Assembly (NCBI GenBank): GCA_017622085.1
Contig: JAGARU010000146.1
Span: 1-64,000, forward strand
From: Clostridia bacterium
GTDB taxonomy: Bacteria > Bacillota > Clostridia > Oscillospirales > CAG-272
DNA length: 64,000 nt
Direction of reading: 5' to 3'
The notes under the pieces were generated by a model. The model was not told where the DNA came from and ran no database searches. It saw nothing but the letters and a program-made list of their open reading frames with translations. How positions within the stretch are numbered: position 1 is the stretch's first letter; every line of letters starts with the position of its first letter. Positions 51,746 through 59,537 of this stretch are shown piece after piece. A program made the position numbers and the translations under genes.

Positions 51746-52888
51746 ATGAAAAAAATTATTGCAGTACTTCTTTGTTTCGTTATGGTCGCGGCACTGGCTG
51801 CCTGCGGCGGTGACGATTCTCAGGCGCGCTACGATTACGACCTGAGCGAGTACATCACAGTTGGTGATTATAAGAATCTGGACGTTACCATCTACACCAA
51901 GACCAGAGATCAGGAAAAGCAGGAGGTTATCGACTACTACACCTCTTACTACGCAACGCCTGACAAGACCGCTACTGCGGCAGACGGCGACACCGTTTAC
52001 ATCTCTTACACCTGCACCGTTGACGGCGCTAAGGTAGACAAGGAATCTGCTACCAACACCTACGTTGTACTGGGTAGCGAGACCCTTCTCCCCGAGGTTG
52101 AGGCCGCAATTGTTGGTCTGCTTTCCGGCAAGACCGTTACCGTTGAGGCTACCTTCCCTGCTGACTACGAGAGCGAGGCAGAGGTTGCCGGTAAGACTGC
52201 TACCTTTGAGGTTACCCTTACTCACGTTATGATCGACGCAGAGTACAACGATGCCTTTGTTGCCGCTTACTTTGCCGGCTACGGTGTTTCCACTATGGCT
52301 GAGTTTGACGAGTACATGAACCGCAACTTCCTTCTCAATGCCGTTCTGGACGCAATTCAGGGCAATCCCACCTACAAGGTAATTGCTTACCCCGAGCGCG
52401 AGCTGAATGAGGCCGTTGACGAGCAGTTCACCTATGAAGATTCCGCTTACAAGAACAACTATGGCTTTGGTCTTGCTGATATTCTTGAGGCAAGCGGAAA
52501 GACTGTTGACGAGTACAAGGCTGAATTGAAAAAAGATGAGACCATCCTTGCTACCGTTGAGACTGAGATGCTCTACTACCACATCATTCGTTCCGAGAAC
52601 TTTGCGGCAAGCGACGAGGAAGCAAGTGAGCTCCGTTCTCAGCTGATCTCCGAGGGTGTTGAATACTACCGCCAGCTCTACGTTAAGAACGGTATCACCG
52701 GTTCTACCCTTGACAGCTACCTTGTAAACGTTCTTGCGGCTCTTCAGGAGACCTACACCGTTGAGGGCTGCAAGCAGAATATCCTCTACGACCTGGTTGA
52801 GGAGCTGATCGTAAACGGTCAGAACGTTTCCTACGTTGACGAGTTCGCTCCTGAGGCTGATACTGAGGAAAAGACTGAGACCAACTGA
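51746..52888 (+). CDS. Lipoprotein with trigger-factor-like PPIase and C domains
   Basis: The 380-residue protein has a lipoprotein signal (MKKIIAVLLCFVMVAALAAC, lipid Cys at 20). An FKBP-like domain follows (GDTVYISYTCTVDGAKVD ... PEVEAAIVGLLSGKTVTVEA ... GKTATFEVTLTHV), then a helical trigger-factor C domain. It is probably an extracytoplasmic chaperone or foldase; prolyl isomerase activity is inferred from the fold. The ATG at 51746 has TTGGAGG 6 bases upstream. It is convergent with queT, with cassette 3 between. Confidence 0.88.
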   Translation: MKKIIAVLLCFVMVAALAACGGDDSQARYDYDLSEYITVGDYKNLDVTIYTKTRDQEKQEVIDYYTSYYATPDKTATAADGDTVYISYTCTVDGAKVDKESATNTYVVLGSETLLPEVEAAIVGLLSGKTVTVEATFPADYESEAEVAGKTATFEVTLTHVMIDAEYNDAFVAAYFAGYGVSTMAEFDEYMNRNFLLNAVLDAIQGNPTYKVIAYPERELNEAVDEQFTYEDSAYKNNYGFGLADILEASGKTVDEYKAELKKDETILATVETEMLYYHIIRSENFAASDEEASELRSQLISEGVEYYRQLYVKNGITGSTLDSYLVNVLAALQETYTVEGCKQNILYDLVEELIVNGQNVSYVDEFAPEADTEEKTETN

Positions 52889-52918
52889 TTCAAATGACAA
52901 CAAAAAACGCATCGCGGA

Positions 52919-52951
52919 TTGGCGTGATACTCTTATCGGAGTATCACGCCA
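52919..52951. repeat. Hairpin head of cassette 3
   Basis: TGGCGTGATACTC (52920-52932) and GAGTATCACGCCA (52939-52951), a perfect 13-bp stem around TTATCG. The loop motif CGATAA (reverse strand) is shared with the heads of cassettes 1 and 2 although the stems differ. Confidence 0.85.
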
Positions 52952-53002
52952 GTTCTATTCGCCTGCGGCGAGTTCTATTGCGCACAATTGCATTGTGTAC
53001 GC

Positions 53003-53137
53003 AGTGATATTCGGCTGTCGCCGAGTGATATTTGCTTCGCAAGTTTTAAGGCGAATAGAATATCACTGAACCCGTAAGGCTTCAATATCACGATTGCCAT
53101 AGCAATAATATCACTCCGACGAAGTCGGAATATCACT
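53003..53137. repeat. AATATCACT repeat cluster
   Basis: Six copies of an 8-9-base unit: AGTGATATT at 53003 and 53024, then the inverted form AATATCAC(T) at 53059, 53084, 53107 and 53129. Short palindromes such as CCGACGAAGTCGG lie between them, so the stretch can fold into several stacked stems. Gene-free. It is not CRISPR, because units alternate in orientation and spacing is irregular. Confidence 0.8.
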
Positions 53138-53138
53138 T

Positions 53139-53167
53139 TTGCTTTCTCTGCAAATTTGTGTTATAAT
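53139..53167 (+). promoter_or_regulatory. Promoter of the HAD gene in cassette 3
   Basis: TTGCTT (53139-53144), 17 bases, TATAAT (53162-53167). The R3 repeat lies in the transcript leader of about 240 bases. Confidence 0.65.
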
Positions 53168-53177
53168 GGTGTTAACG

Positions 53178-53292
53178 AAAAGCCTCTCCCTTTGGGAGAG
53201 GTGGCGGCGAAGCCGACGGAGAGGGTTAGATTATGGAATGAAACGCCCTCTCACCCGCTATCGCGAGAGCTCTCCCACAGGGAGAGCCTTTG
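53178..53292. repeat. R3 copy of the dispersed palindromic repeat
   Basis: Begins AAAAGCCTCTCCCTTTGGGA and ends CTCTCCCACAGGGAGAGCC, with internal arms GGCGGCGAAGCCGACGG and CCGCTATCGCGAGAG. Same architecture as R1, R2 and R4. Confidence 0.8.
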
Positions 53293-53411
53293 GATACGCG
53301 AAATCTTAGGGGTATGGGCTTTGCCCGATGCCGACGTTGCTTGCAACGCTGTAATACAAGAGCGGAACTGGCGATAAACAGAACGATAGATAGAATTTTG
53401 GAGGTTTGGCT

Positions 53412-54077
53412 ATGAGAGCAATCATTTTTGACGCATTTGGCACTCTTTTCAAGGTTGCAAGTGGCGGTTCTGCAAAAACAATCCTAAAAAATATAACGGA
53501 GTGTGGGATAGATCTTGATGAAAAAGTTTTTCTTGAGGAATGGAAATCATACTATAAAACACACACATCAGACGATTGTAAATTTCTGACAGAACGTGAT
53601 ATTTTCATTTCAAGAATTCAAATGTTTTATGATAGATATCATGTCAAGAGAAATGCCGAAAACGATGCAAATTCTTTACTTGCAACTGCATTCTCGCGTG
53701 AAGCGTATCCCGAAACTAAAGACGTATTACATGATCTTATGAAAAACTATTTGGTTTTCATTGGTTCTAATACGGATAACGATGTGCTTGAATGTGTTAT
53801 GCAAAATAATAATGTTGCCGTTCATAAAGTATATACTTCTGAAAATTTGAAATGTTATAAGCCGTCCGGTCATTTTTTCAGACAAATCTTGGATGATAGC
53901 GCGCTTTCGGCAAATGAAGTCCTGTTTGTTGGCGATTCTGTAACAGATGATATTATGGGACCTAAAGCAATTGGGATAAAAACTGTTTGGATCGATAGAG
54001 ATGGTGTTGGCGGTGATTTCGGACAAGACTACACAATTACTAATTTAAATGAACTAATCAATGGCATATTAAGATGA
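53412..54077 (+). CDS. HAD-superfamily hydrolase
   Basis: The 221-residue protein has the HAD motifs: IFDAFGTLF (motif I), FIGSNTDND (motif II), KCYKPSGHFF (motif III Lys) and FVGDSVTDDIMG (motif IV). It resembles small phosphatases or haloacid-dehalogenase-type enzymes; the substrate is unknown. The ATG at 53412 has TTGGAGG 7 bases upstream and is preferred over the TTG at 53406. The gene is much richer in A and T than queT and the lipoprotein gene beside it, and it is the only gene of cassette 3. Confidence 0.88.
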   Translation: MRAIIFDAFGTLFKVASGGSAKTILKNITECGIDLDEKVFLEEWKSYYKTHTSDDCKFLTERDIFISRIQMFYDRYHVKRNAENDANSLLATAFSREAYPETKDVLHDLMKNYLVFIGSNTDNDVLECVMQNNNVAVHKVYTSENLKCYKPSGHFFRQILDDSALSANEVLFVGDSVTDDIMGPKAIGIKTVWIDRDGVGGDFGQDYTITNLNELINGILR

Positions 54078-54085
54078 TCGAGAAT

Positions 54086-54130
54086 AAAAAATTCCCACAA
54101 ACCGTTTGTTTTGGTTTGCGGGAATTTTTT
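54086..54130 (+). terminator. Strong bidirectional terminator inside cassette 3
   Basis: AAAAAATTCCC and GGGAATTTTTT with CAAACC and GGTTTG form a 17-bp stem with one mismatch around a 10-base loop. It follows the HAD stop codon by 8 bases. Confidence 0.9.
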
Positions 54131-54183
54131 GATTATGATTTCTCCGATAAGAATATCTCGCTTTTCCGCGATGCGTTTTTTCT

Positions 54184-54672
54184 TTACGCTAAGTAGCGCT
54201 TGTACTTTTTGAGAACGGAATACAGGAGCAAGCCAAACACGCCGGAGGAAAGAACCTCTCCGATGAAGACGGTTATCACAAGGAAGGATAACGCATCCGG
54301 CACACCATAGCCATAACGAAGCACCAAAGGAACAATGACCGTATTGGACACAATGTTCGGAACGGGAGTAAGAGCCGGCCAGCGGCGGAGGAGATAGCCT
54401 CCTAAGGCGCCGAAGAGGGTTGCCAGCGATCCGAACAGGATATCCAGCGGGATACCGTTGGTAAGTAGGTTGGATAAAAGACATCCGATGGCTAAGCCGG
54501 GGATGGCCGCCGGAGTGAAGGCGGTCATGACAATGAGTGCTTCCGACAGGCGGAGCTGGATCACGCCGCTACTGAGGCCTACCAATGAGCAGAGCCACGT
54601 GATAACCACGTAAATAGCGGCAATGAGGGCGGTTTTGGCGATAAACCTGATTCGATTGTTCTTGGGGGACAT
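54184..54672 (-). CDS. queT: QueT-family queuosine precursor transporter
   Basis: The 162-residue membrane protein has about five helices and the QueT-type motif GVIQLRLSEALIVMTAFTPAAIPG. QueT proteins are S components of ECF transporters that import queuosine precursors. A class I preQ1 riboswitch directly upstream (54683-54726) supports the assignment. The ATPases and EcfT at 40716-43301 could energise it. AAGGAG is 8 bases before the ATG and is part of the riboswitch tail. Confidence 0.93.
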   Translation of the reverse strand: MSPKNNRIRFIAKTALIAAIYVVITWLCSLVGLSSGVIQLRLSEALIVMTAFTPAAIPGLAIGCLLSNLLTNGIPLDILFGSLATLFGALGGYLLRRWPALTPVPNIVSNTVIVPLVLRYGYGVPDALSFLVITVFIGEVLSSGVFGLLLYSVLKKYKRYLA

Positions 54673-54682
54673 GCTTTTTTCT

Positions 54683-54726
54683 CCTTAGTTTTGTTTTACG
54701 TGAGGATGGTTACGAACTCACGTTTT
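54683..54726 (-). ncRNA. Class I preQ1 riboswitch
   Basis: On the minus strand a stem ACGTGAG and CTCACGT (54717-54723 with 54698-54704) encloses the loop TTCGTAACCATC. An A-rich tail follows (TAAAACAAAACTAAGG) that contains the queT Shine-Dalgarno bases. This is the minimal H-type pseudoknot of class I preQ1 riboswitches, where preQ1 binding folds the tail back on the loop and hides AAGG. It begins 3 bases after the transaminase stop codon, so no separate terminator or promoter is visible between the genes. Confidence 0.88.
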
Positions 54727-54728
54727 AT

Positions 54729-55577
54729 TTATTTGTGTGCCTCCACGTAGGCGTAAAATTCGTCTACCATGTGGGCGCGCAAACGTTTATAGGTTTCCCT
54801 GTCCTTGCCGCCGATGGGGGCGCCGTCCAGGGTTTTGGCCGCCAGGCAGAATTTGCTGGTGCTGCTGACGAGAACCTCGTCGGCATCCTTCAGCTCTGCC
54901 ATCGTGTAGCGACGCTCCTCCACGGGAATGCCCAGTGCTTTTGCCGCCAGCAAAAGGTGGGCGCGGGCAATGCCGGGAAGAATATAATTGTCGGCCGGGT
55001 GGGTGATCAGCACGCCATCCTTCAGAATGGACACGTTGCTGTGAGCGCATTCCGTAACGATTTCTCCCCGGTGGAGAACCGTCTCAAAGCAACCGCGCTC
55101 GGCCGCCTTTTGCGACGCAAGAACGCTGGGAAGCAGGTTGATGGTCTTGATATTACACATCAGATAGCGGATATCCTCCGCCTCGGTCAGGTCCACCAGC
55201 ATTTCGGGATCCACCATAGGGCACTGGGTCACCGTTGCCATAAGGCTGGGAGGAGTGTCCTTGGGAAAGGCGTGGCCACGGGGGGCACATCCGCGGGAGG
55301 CCTGGAAATAGATGAGAGTCTCCTTCCCTTCCACACGGGATACCAGATCCGATAAAATGGCATGGAGTTCCTCCTTGGTATAGGGCAACTGAATGCCAAT
55401 GGCACCGCAACTACGGAAGAAACGGTCAATATGCTCCTCAGCGGCAAACATAACGCCGCTGTTGCAATATGCCACATCGTACACGCCGTCACCGAAATAG
55501 CAGGCTCGATCCGTAATGGGCATGGTCAGCTCCTCGATGGGGCCGATCTTGCCGTTGTAATATCCGATACTCTTCAT
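54729..55577 (-). CDS. Class IV aminotransferase, D-amino acid transaminase type
   Basis: The 282-residue PLP enzyme shows GYYNGKIGPIEELTMPITDRACYFGDGVYDV, with the PLP lysine in NIKTINLLPSVLA, the glutamate in TECAHSNVSIL, and ILPGIAR. It is closest in pattern to D-alanine aminotransferase (Dat), which makes D-Glu or D-Ala for peptidoglycan. The ATG at 55577 has AAGGAG 9 bases upstream. It follows the GH95 gene by 27 bases. Confidence 0.85.
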   Translation of the reverse strand: MKSIGYYNGKIGPIEELTMPITDRACYFGDGVYDVAYCNSGVMFAAEEHIDRFFRSCGAIGIQLPYTKEELHAILSDLVSRVEGKETLIYFQASRGCAPRGHAFPKDTPPSLMATVTQCPMVDPEMLVDLTEAEDIRYLMCNIKTINLLPSVLASQKAAERGCFETVLHRGEIVTECAHSNVSILKDGVLITHPADNYILPGIARAHLLLAAKALGIPVEERRYTMAELKDADEVLVSSTSKFCLAAKTLDGAPIGGKDRETYKRLRAHMVDEFYAYVEAHK

Positions 55578-55604
55578 GGGAATCAACTCCTTTTCCTTAA
55601 CAGT

Positions 55605-57896
55605 TTATGCAAGGGTTACCTTTTTGCCTGCCACCAGATCAACCGTTACCTCGCCCGCAGGAGTTGCAACCGTTACGGTCTGATCCACGGGAGACTCCAG
55701 GCTATAGGACTTGAGGGCGTTGTTTTCCCATACGATATCAACGGTGATATCGCCCTTGGCTTTGAGGCCGGAGACGGAGCCATTCTTGAAATCGGAGGGG
55801 AGAGCGGGCAGGATGCGGATCTTACCGTTCTCGCACTGGAGAAGCATCAGGGTGATACCGGCACATACGCCGTAGTTACCGTCGATCTGGAACGGGGGAT
55901 GCGCATCAAAGAGGTTAGCGTAGGTTCCGCCGCCCTTCCAAACCGCGTCGTTTGAGGGATCGACGAACTTGAGCTGGTTCTTAACGAGCTGAAGGGAGTG
56001 GTCGCCATCCTTGAGCTTTGCCCAAAGGCATACGCGCCAGCCCATGCTCCAGCCGGTGCTGACGTCACCGCGGCGCTGAAGGGTTACACGGCAAGCCTCA
56101 GCAAGCTCGGGCGTTGCCTCGGTGGTAATGCTCTCACCGGGGTACAGACCGTAGAGGTGAGAGGTGTGGCGGTGGTAAATGTCGTTTTCCTTATAGTCCT
56201 TATCGTACTCCAGGAGCTGACCCTCGGAGCCGATTTCATAAGTGTTGAAGGTGGGCAGCTTGGCACGTACTTCCTTAACGAAGTCATCGTCGATGCCGAG
56301 AATCTTAGCCGCCTCCGACAGGTTGCCGAAGAGATCCATCAGGATACCCTGGGTCATTGCGGCGTGGCGGGCGAGGGAGACGCGGCTGGTTTCGGTGTGG
56401 TAGTATGCGTTCTCGGGGGATGTGGTGGGACAAATGATGTAGTGGTCTCCATCCTGGATCATGGTATCCAAATAAAACTCGGCGGCACCCTTCATTAAGG
56501 GATACGCGGTATCGCGGAGGAAGTCCACGTCAAGGGTGTACTCGTAATGCTCCCACAGGTGGCGGCAGAGCCAACCGGAAGACATATTCCAATACGCATA
56601 GCCAAGACAGCCGGAGCGCTGACAGCCTACGGGGGTAGCAAGACCCCACAGGTCGATGTTATGGTGGCAGCAATAGCCCTTGGCTCCGTAGAAGTCCTTG
56701 GCGGCGTCCGCGCCGGTTACGCTGATCTTACGGATCAGATCAATTACGGGCATATCAAGACCGGCCAGATTGCTCATAAGCACGGGCCAATAGTTCATTT
56801 CCGTATTGATATTGACAGTGTAATTGGAGGACCAGGCGGGATAGAACTGCTCGTTCCAGATGCCCTGCAGGTTGGTGGCCTGACTTCCCTCACGGGAAGC
56901 GGCGATTACAAGGTAGCGTCCAAAGTTATAGAGGAGCTCTACCATGCCAAGATCGGCGTCCTTATTCTCCGAGAGAATGCGGTCAACGGTCATAGCATCG
57001 GAGGGAGCAAAGCCAAGATCGAGCTTAACACGGCTATAAAGGCTCTTATGGTCGGCCACGTGGTTATCGCGAAGGTCGGTGTAAGACTTTTTGGCGGTCT
57101 CGATCACGCGCTCCTCGCAAGGATAGTAATAGGGCTTGTTCGGAAGAACATCGAAGCTGATGTAGCTGGTCTCGATGCACATAATAAAGGTTACTTCGGT
57201 AGCCTCGCTGACGGTAACGATGGTGTCGTCACAGCCAAGCTTGCCGTCCGTATTGGTAGCACCGATCGCGGCAAACTTTACACCCTCTCCGTCGTACACA
57301 GTGGGAACCAATCCCTTGGCATAAGAGGGAGATACGGCGGTGGGGCACTCGCCGGTAAGATAGAGGCGGTTGCCGCCGGCGGTGGATGCGCTCTTGAGCT
57401 GGCAATCTGCCGAGAATACATAGTCGACAGGCTTATCGGAGGTAATATGAACCACTACGCAGTTATCGGGGTTGGAAACGAAATATTCCCGAGCAAAGTG
57501 GATACCGTTCTGGGTATAGCGGACGGAGAGGATACCGTTTTCCATATCCAACTCGCGGATATAGTCCCCGACCTTGCCCTCACACTTAGTCTCCACATAG
57601 AGATTGCCGAGAGGCATGTAAGACTGGCCGTAGTCAGCGGAGAACTCGCGCTCAAGGAGCCAGGTTGCTTCCTCGATCTTATCCTCCAGCACCAGCTGTT
57701 GACCCTTGTGATAGGCTTCAACGGCGTTGGGCCGGGTGATACGACGAGGCTTGCCGGACCAGAGGGTGTCGTGGTTCAGGGAAATTCTTTCCTTGTCCAA
57801 GCATCCGTAGACCATGGCGCCAACGGAGCCGTTGCCAAGAGGAAGCGCCTCTTCAAAGCAGGTGGCGGGGGATGCATATCTCAATTTGTTTTCCAT
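55605..57896 (-). CDS. Glycoside hydrolase family 95, alpha-L-fucosidase type
   Basis: The 763-residue enzyme starts ENKLRYASPATCFEEALPLG and carries GNGSVGAMVYG, ISLNHDTLWSGKPR, NTEMNYWPVLMSNLAG and SSGWLCRHLWEHYEYT, all typical of GH95. These enzymes remove alpha-1,2-fucose from host or milk glycans, or galactose in some branches. There is no signal peptide, so it should act in the cytosol on imported oligosaccharides. No transporter or other glycosidase is next to it. GGGAG lies 8 bases before the ATG at 57896. Confidence 0.92.
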   Translation of the reverse strand: MENKLRYASPATCFEEALPLGNGSVGAMVYGCLDKERISLNHDTLWSGKPRRITRPNAVEAYHKGQQLVLEDKIEEATWLLEREFSADYGQSYMPLGNLYVETKCEGKVGDYIRELDMENGILSVRYTQNGIHFAREYFVSNPDNCVVVHITSDKPVDYVFSADCQLKSASTAGGNRLYLTGECPTAVSPSYAKGLVPTVYDGEGVKFAAIGATNTDGKLGCDDTIVTVSEATEVTFIMCIETSYISFDVLPNKPYYYPCEERVIETAKKSYTDLRDNHVADHKSLYSRVKLDLGFAPSDAMTVDRILSENKDADLGMVELLYNFGRYLVIAASREGSQATNLQGIWNEQFYPAWSSNYTVNINTEMNYWPVLMSNLAGLDMPVIDLIRKISVTGADAAKDFYGAKGYCCHHNIDLWGLATPVGCQRSGCLGYAYWNMSSGWLCRHLWEHYEYTLDVDFLRDTAYPLMKGAAEFYLDTMIQDGDHYIICPTTSPENAYYHTETSRVSLARHAAMTQGILMDLFGNLSEAAKILGIDDDFVKEVRAKLPTFNTYEIGSEGQLLEYDKDYKENDIYHRHTSHLYGLYPGESITTEATPELAEACRVTLQRRGDVSTGWSMGWRVCLWAKLKDGDHSLQLVKNQLKFVDPSNDAVWKGGGTYANLFDAHPPFQIDGNYGVCAGITLMLLQCENGKIRILPALPSDFKNGSVSGLKAKGDITVDIVWENNALKSYSLESPVDQTVTVATPAGEVTVDLVAGKKVTLA

Positions 57897-57935
57897 AAAT
57901 CGGTCTCCCTTGAAATTCAAATTATAGTTAAAAAT

Positions 57936-57964
57936 ATTATACCATTTCCCTGTCTCTGTGTCAA
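57936..57964 (-). promoter_or_regulatory. Promoter of the GH95-transaminase genes
   Basis: TTGACA (57959-57964), 17 bases, TATAAT (57936-57941) on the minus strand, a consensus promoter. No operator palindrome is obvious beside it. Confidence 0.9.
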
Positions 57965-57983
57965 GAATCTGCGCTCTTTTGTC

Positions 57984-58012
57984 TTGACAGAAACTTGTTC
58001 CTGTGCTAAAAT
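57984..58012 (+). promoter_or_regulatory. Promoter of tRNA-Leu
   Basis: TTGACA (57984-57989), 17 bases, TAAAAT (58007-58012), with the tRNA starting 16 bases later. Confidence 0.85.
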
Positions 58013-58027
58013 AGTTGCGTTGTCAAT

Positions 58028-58110
58028 GCGGGCGTGGCGGAATTGGCAGACGCGCCAGACTTAGGATCTGGTGGGTTCCCATGCAGGTTCGACCCCTGTC
58101 GCCCGCACCA
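58028..58110 (+). tRNA. tRNA-Leu (anticodon UAG)
   Basis: The gene starts GCGGGCG and ends CGCCCGC-A-CCA, with an encoded CCA. The anticodon stem-loop is CCAGA-CTTAGGA-TCTGG, giving anticodon TAG, which reads CUN leucine codons. The long variable arm (GGGTTCCCATGC region) and the TTCGA loop fit a class II tRNA. It has its own promoter and is followed by hairpin terminators. Confidence 0.97.
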
Positions 58111-58207
58111 GCGGCAAGTTGCCGCACCCAAGAATCGGGTTGCGACAGCAAAGATCCGAGCCTCATCACACGACGGTGGGGTTCGGATTCATTTTTATTT
58201 ACTACAC
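58111..58207 (+). terminator. Hairpins after tRNA-Leu
   Basis: GCGGCAAGTTGCCGC (58111-58125) forms a tight hairpin right after CCA. A second hairpin, ATCCGA (58154-58159) with TCGGAT (58183-58188), is followed by TCATTTTTATTT and would terminate the transcript. Confidence 0.7.
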
Positions 58208-58305
58208 AAAAAAAGCACTTGCGCGAGGGCGTGCAAAATTAGCTGTAAAATGAAATTAGCCACCACGTTTTTTCGTGGTGGCTTTTGATATGCAGAAAGC
58301 AAAGA

Positions 58306-58327
58306 AAAGCCCCGCCGAAGCGGGGCA
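58306..58327 (-). terminator. Terminator of the cassette 4 XRE gene
   Basis: GCCCCGC and GCGGGGC around CGAA, followed on the minus strand by TTTTC. It lies directly after the XRE stop. A second hairpin, GCCACCACG with CGTGGTGGC (58259-58282), follows. Confidence 0.75.
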
Positions 58328-58331
58328 AGAA

Positions 58332-59141
58332 TTAAAACTGTATAGGATAATCACCGTATCCCATACAACATGAAATTCCTTTTAAGGAATAGCGTTGCAT
58401 TTCAAGGGTTGCAAAAAGAATACACAAACAAGTATGATACATTTCGTTGATTTCATAGGTAAAGCCTAAAGATTTATGCTTGGATTTCTTTTCAATTACA
58501 ACGTTAACAGCAATCAATTCATCGAGAGCTGACCTTAAGGTGTTTTCCTCAAAATTCAATTTTTCTTTCATTTCTCCAAAGCTGATGTCGCTCATGGATA
58601 TGATAGCCAAGCAAACGAGGATATTGTTTTTCTTTGAAAGAGTGGGGAGAATTGTTTGTGCAAATTCTACCGTCTCTTGGTTCACGTTTTCAAAAAACTT
58701 TCTTGTAACAAGCGCGCCATATCCCTTGCCCGATAACAGTGACAAACCATTTTCGTTAGAAATGTGTGCCGGCTCATCATGCATTTCAGTATTCCTTCCT
58801 CTGAGATTGCCTCGAGAAATGCCGTGATGAGCGGGGGCGAATATTTTCAGAGCATCTTCATAGGATGCAATGCTCATTTGTGCGTGTTCTGCTACTTTGT
58901 CAAAAACCTTATTGTAGATATCATTATAAGCATAGTCCTCACCATAGAAAAGATAATCTATACTTACTTCGAAGTATGCAGCTATCAGAGGAAGCGTTTG
59001 CGTATCGGGAAAAGATGTATTGGTTTCCCATTTCGAAATAGCTTGGGGAGAAATATTCAGCGCACTTGCCAACTGCTCTTGGGTAATGCCCTTACGCTTT
59101 CTGAGATCTGCTATATTTTTTGAAATGTTTATTTCTTTCAT
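58332..59141 (-). CDS. XRE-family regulator with winged-helix-like C-terminus
   Basis: The 269-residue protein starts with a complete helix-turn-helix (ISKNIADLRKRKGITQEQLA ... QAISKWETNTSFPDTQTL). A middle linker follows, then a C-terminal part that looks like a second winged helix (ISMSDISFGEMKEKLNFEENTLRSALDELIAVNVVI), as in ArsR-type regulators. The ATG at 59141 has AAAGGAAA about 8 bases upstream. It is AT-rich and the sole gene of cassette 4. Its target is unknown. Confidence 0.85.
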   Translation of the reverse strand: MKEINISKNIADLRKRKGITQEQLASALNISPQAISKWETNTSFPDTQTLPLIAAYFEVSIDYLFYGEDYAYNDIYNKVFDKVAEHAQMSIASYEDALKIFAPAHHGISRGNLRGRNTEMHDEPAHISNENGLSLLSGKGYGALVTRKFFENVNQETVEFAQTILPTLSKKNNILVCLAIISMSDISFGEMKEKLNFEENTLRSALDELIAVNVVIEKKSKHKSLGFTYEINEMYHTCLCILFATLEMQRYSLKGISCCMGYGDYPIQF

Positions 59142-59221
59142 AATCAAGTTTCCTTTCCGAATTTCACCGTGAGCTCTTCGGTTGTGATTAAATCATATCA
59201 CAAAAACAGCAAGAAATAAAC

Positions 59222-59254
59222 AACTTGTTCGGATTGCATATCAACTCACAGTTG
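59222..59254. promoter_or_regulatory. Candidate operator of the cassette 4 regulator
   Basis: AACTTGTT (59222-59229) and the 13-bp palindrome CAACTCACAGTTG (59242-59254) are arranged as in front of the cassette 2 regulator. Confidence 0.4.
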
Positions 59255-59391
59255 TTCGTCGCTTGTCAGAATATATATTCAGTTGTTTTTCCGCTTTCCC
59301 GACGCTTGCATCTGGGGCAAGCATAGCGCGTGGACGTCCACGCACCATCGGGTAGAAGCCCGAACCCACGATCCGCAGAAGCACGGCGCAC

Positions 59392-59537
59392 AAAAGCCTT
59401 CCTCCGGGAGGAAGGGGGACCACGATAGCGGTGGAAGGAGCCCGAGTGACTTTCAGCTTGCATGGATTTTATTGTCACGCGCTCTCCCTCAGTCTTTTGC
59501 TGCGCAAAATCCAGCTCCCTCCCGGAGGGAGCCTTTC
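59392..59537. repeat. R4 copy of the dispersed palindromic repeat
   Basis: Begins AAAAGCCTTCCTCCGGGAGG and ends AGCTCCCTCCCGGAGGGAGC, with arms CCACGATAGCGG and a TTTTGCTGCGCAAAA palindrome. The surrounding 59142-59655 gap has no gene. It also has a perfect palindrome GCGTGGACGTCCACGC near 59328 and a hairpin CACCACCAA with TTGGTGGTG at 59565-59590. Confidence 0.8.

Larger units (their letters stand above)
52919..54164. mobile_element. Cassette 3: HAD-phosphatase cargo inserted in a terminator loop
   Basis: The flanks AAAAAACGCATCGCGGA (52902-52918) and TCCGCGATGCGTTTTTT (54165-54181) are exact inverted copies forming one terminator between the convergent lipoprotein and queT genes. The 1246-base insert starts with a 33-base hairpin of the same shape as cassettes 1 and 2 (TTGGCG ... 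CGCCA) but with a different stem. It ends with an inverted partner sharing ATTCTTATCGGAG-like bases. Inside are an AATATCACT repeat cluster, an R3 repeat and one AT-rich gene. Confidence 0.75.

Noticed and set aside
53003..53137. AATATCACT units as a CRISPR array
   Set aside because: Units are 8-9 bases, alternate in orientation, and spacing is irregular; no cas genes anywhere in the window.
58028..58110. tRNA-Leu as the integration site of cassette 4
   Set aside because: The tRNA 3' end is intact and no repeat of it is seen at the far side of the insert; the boundaries fit the terminator arms instead.
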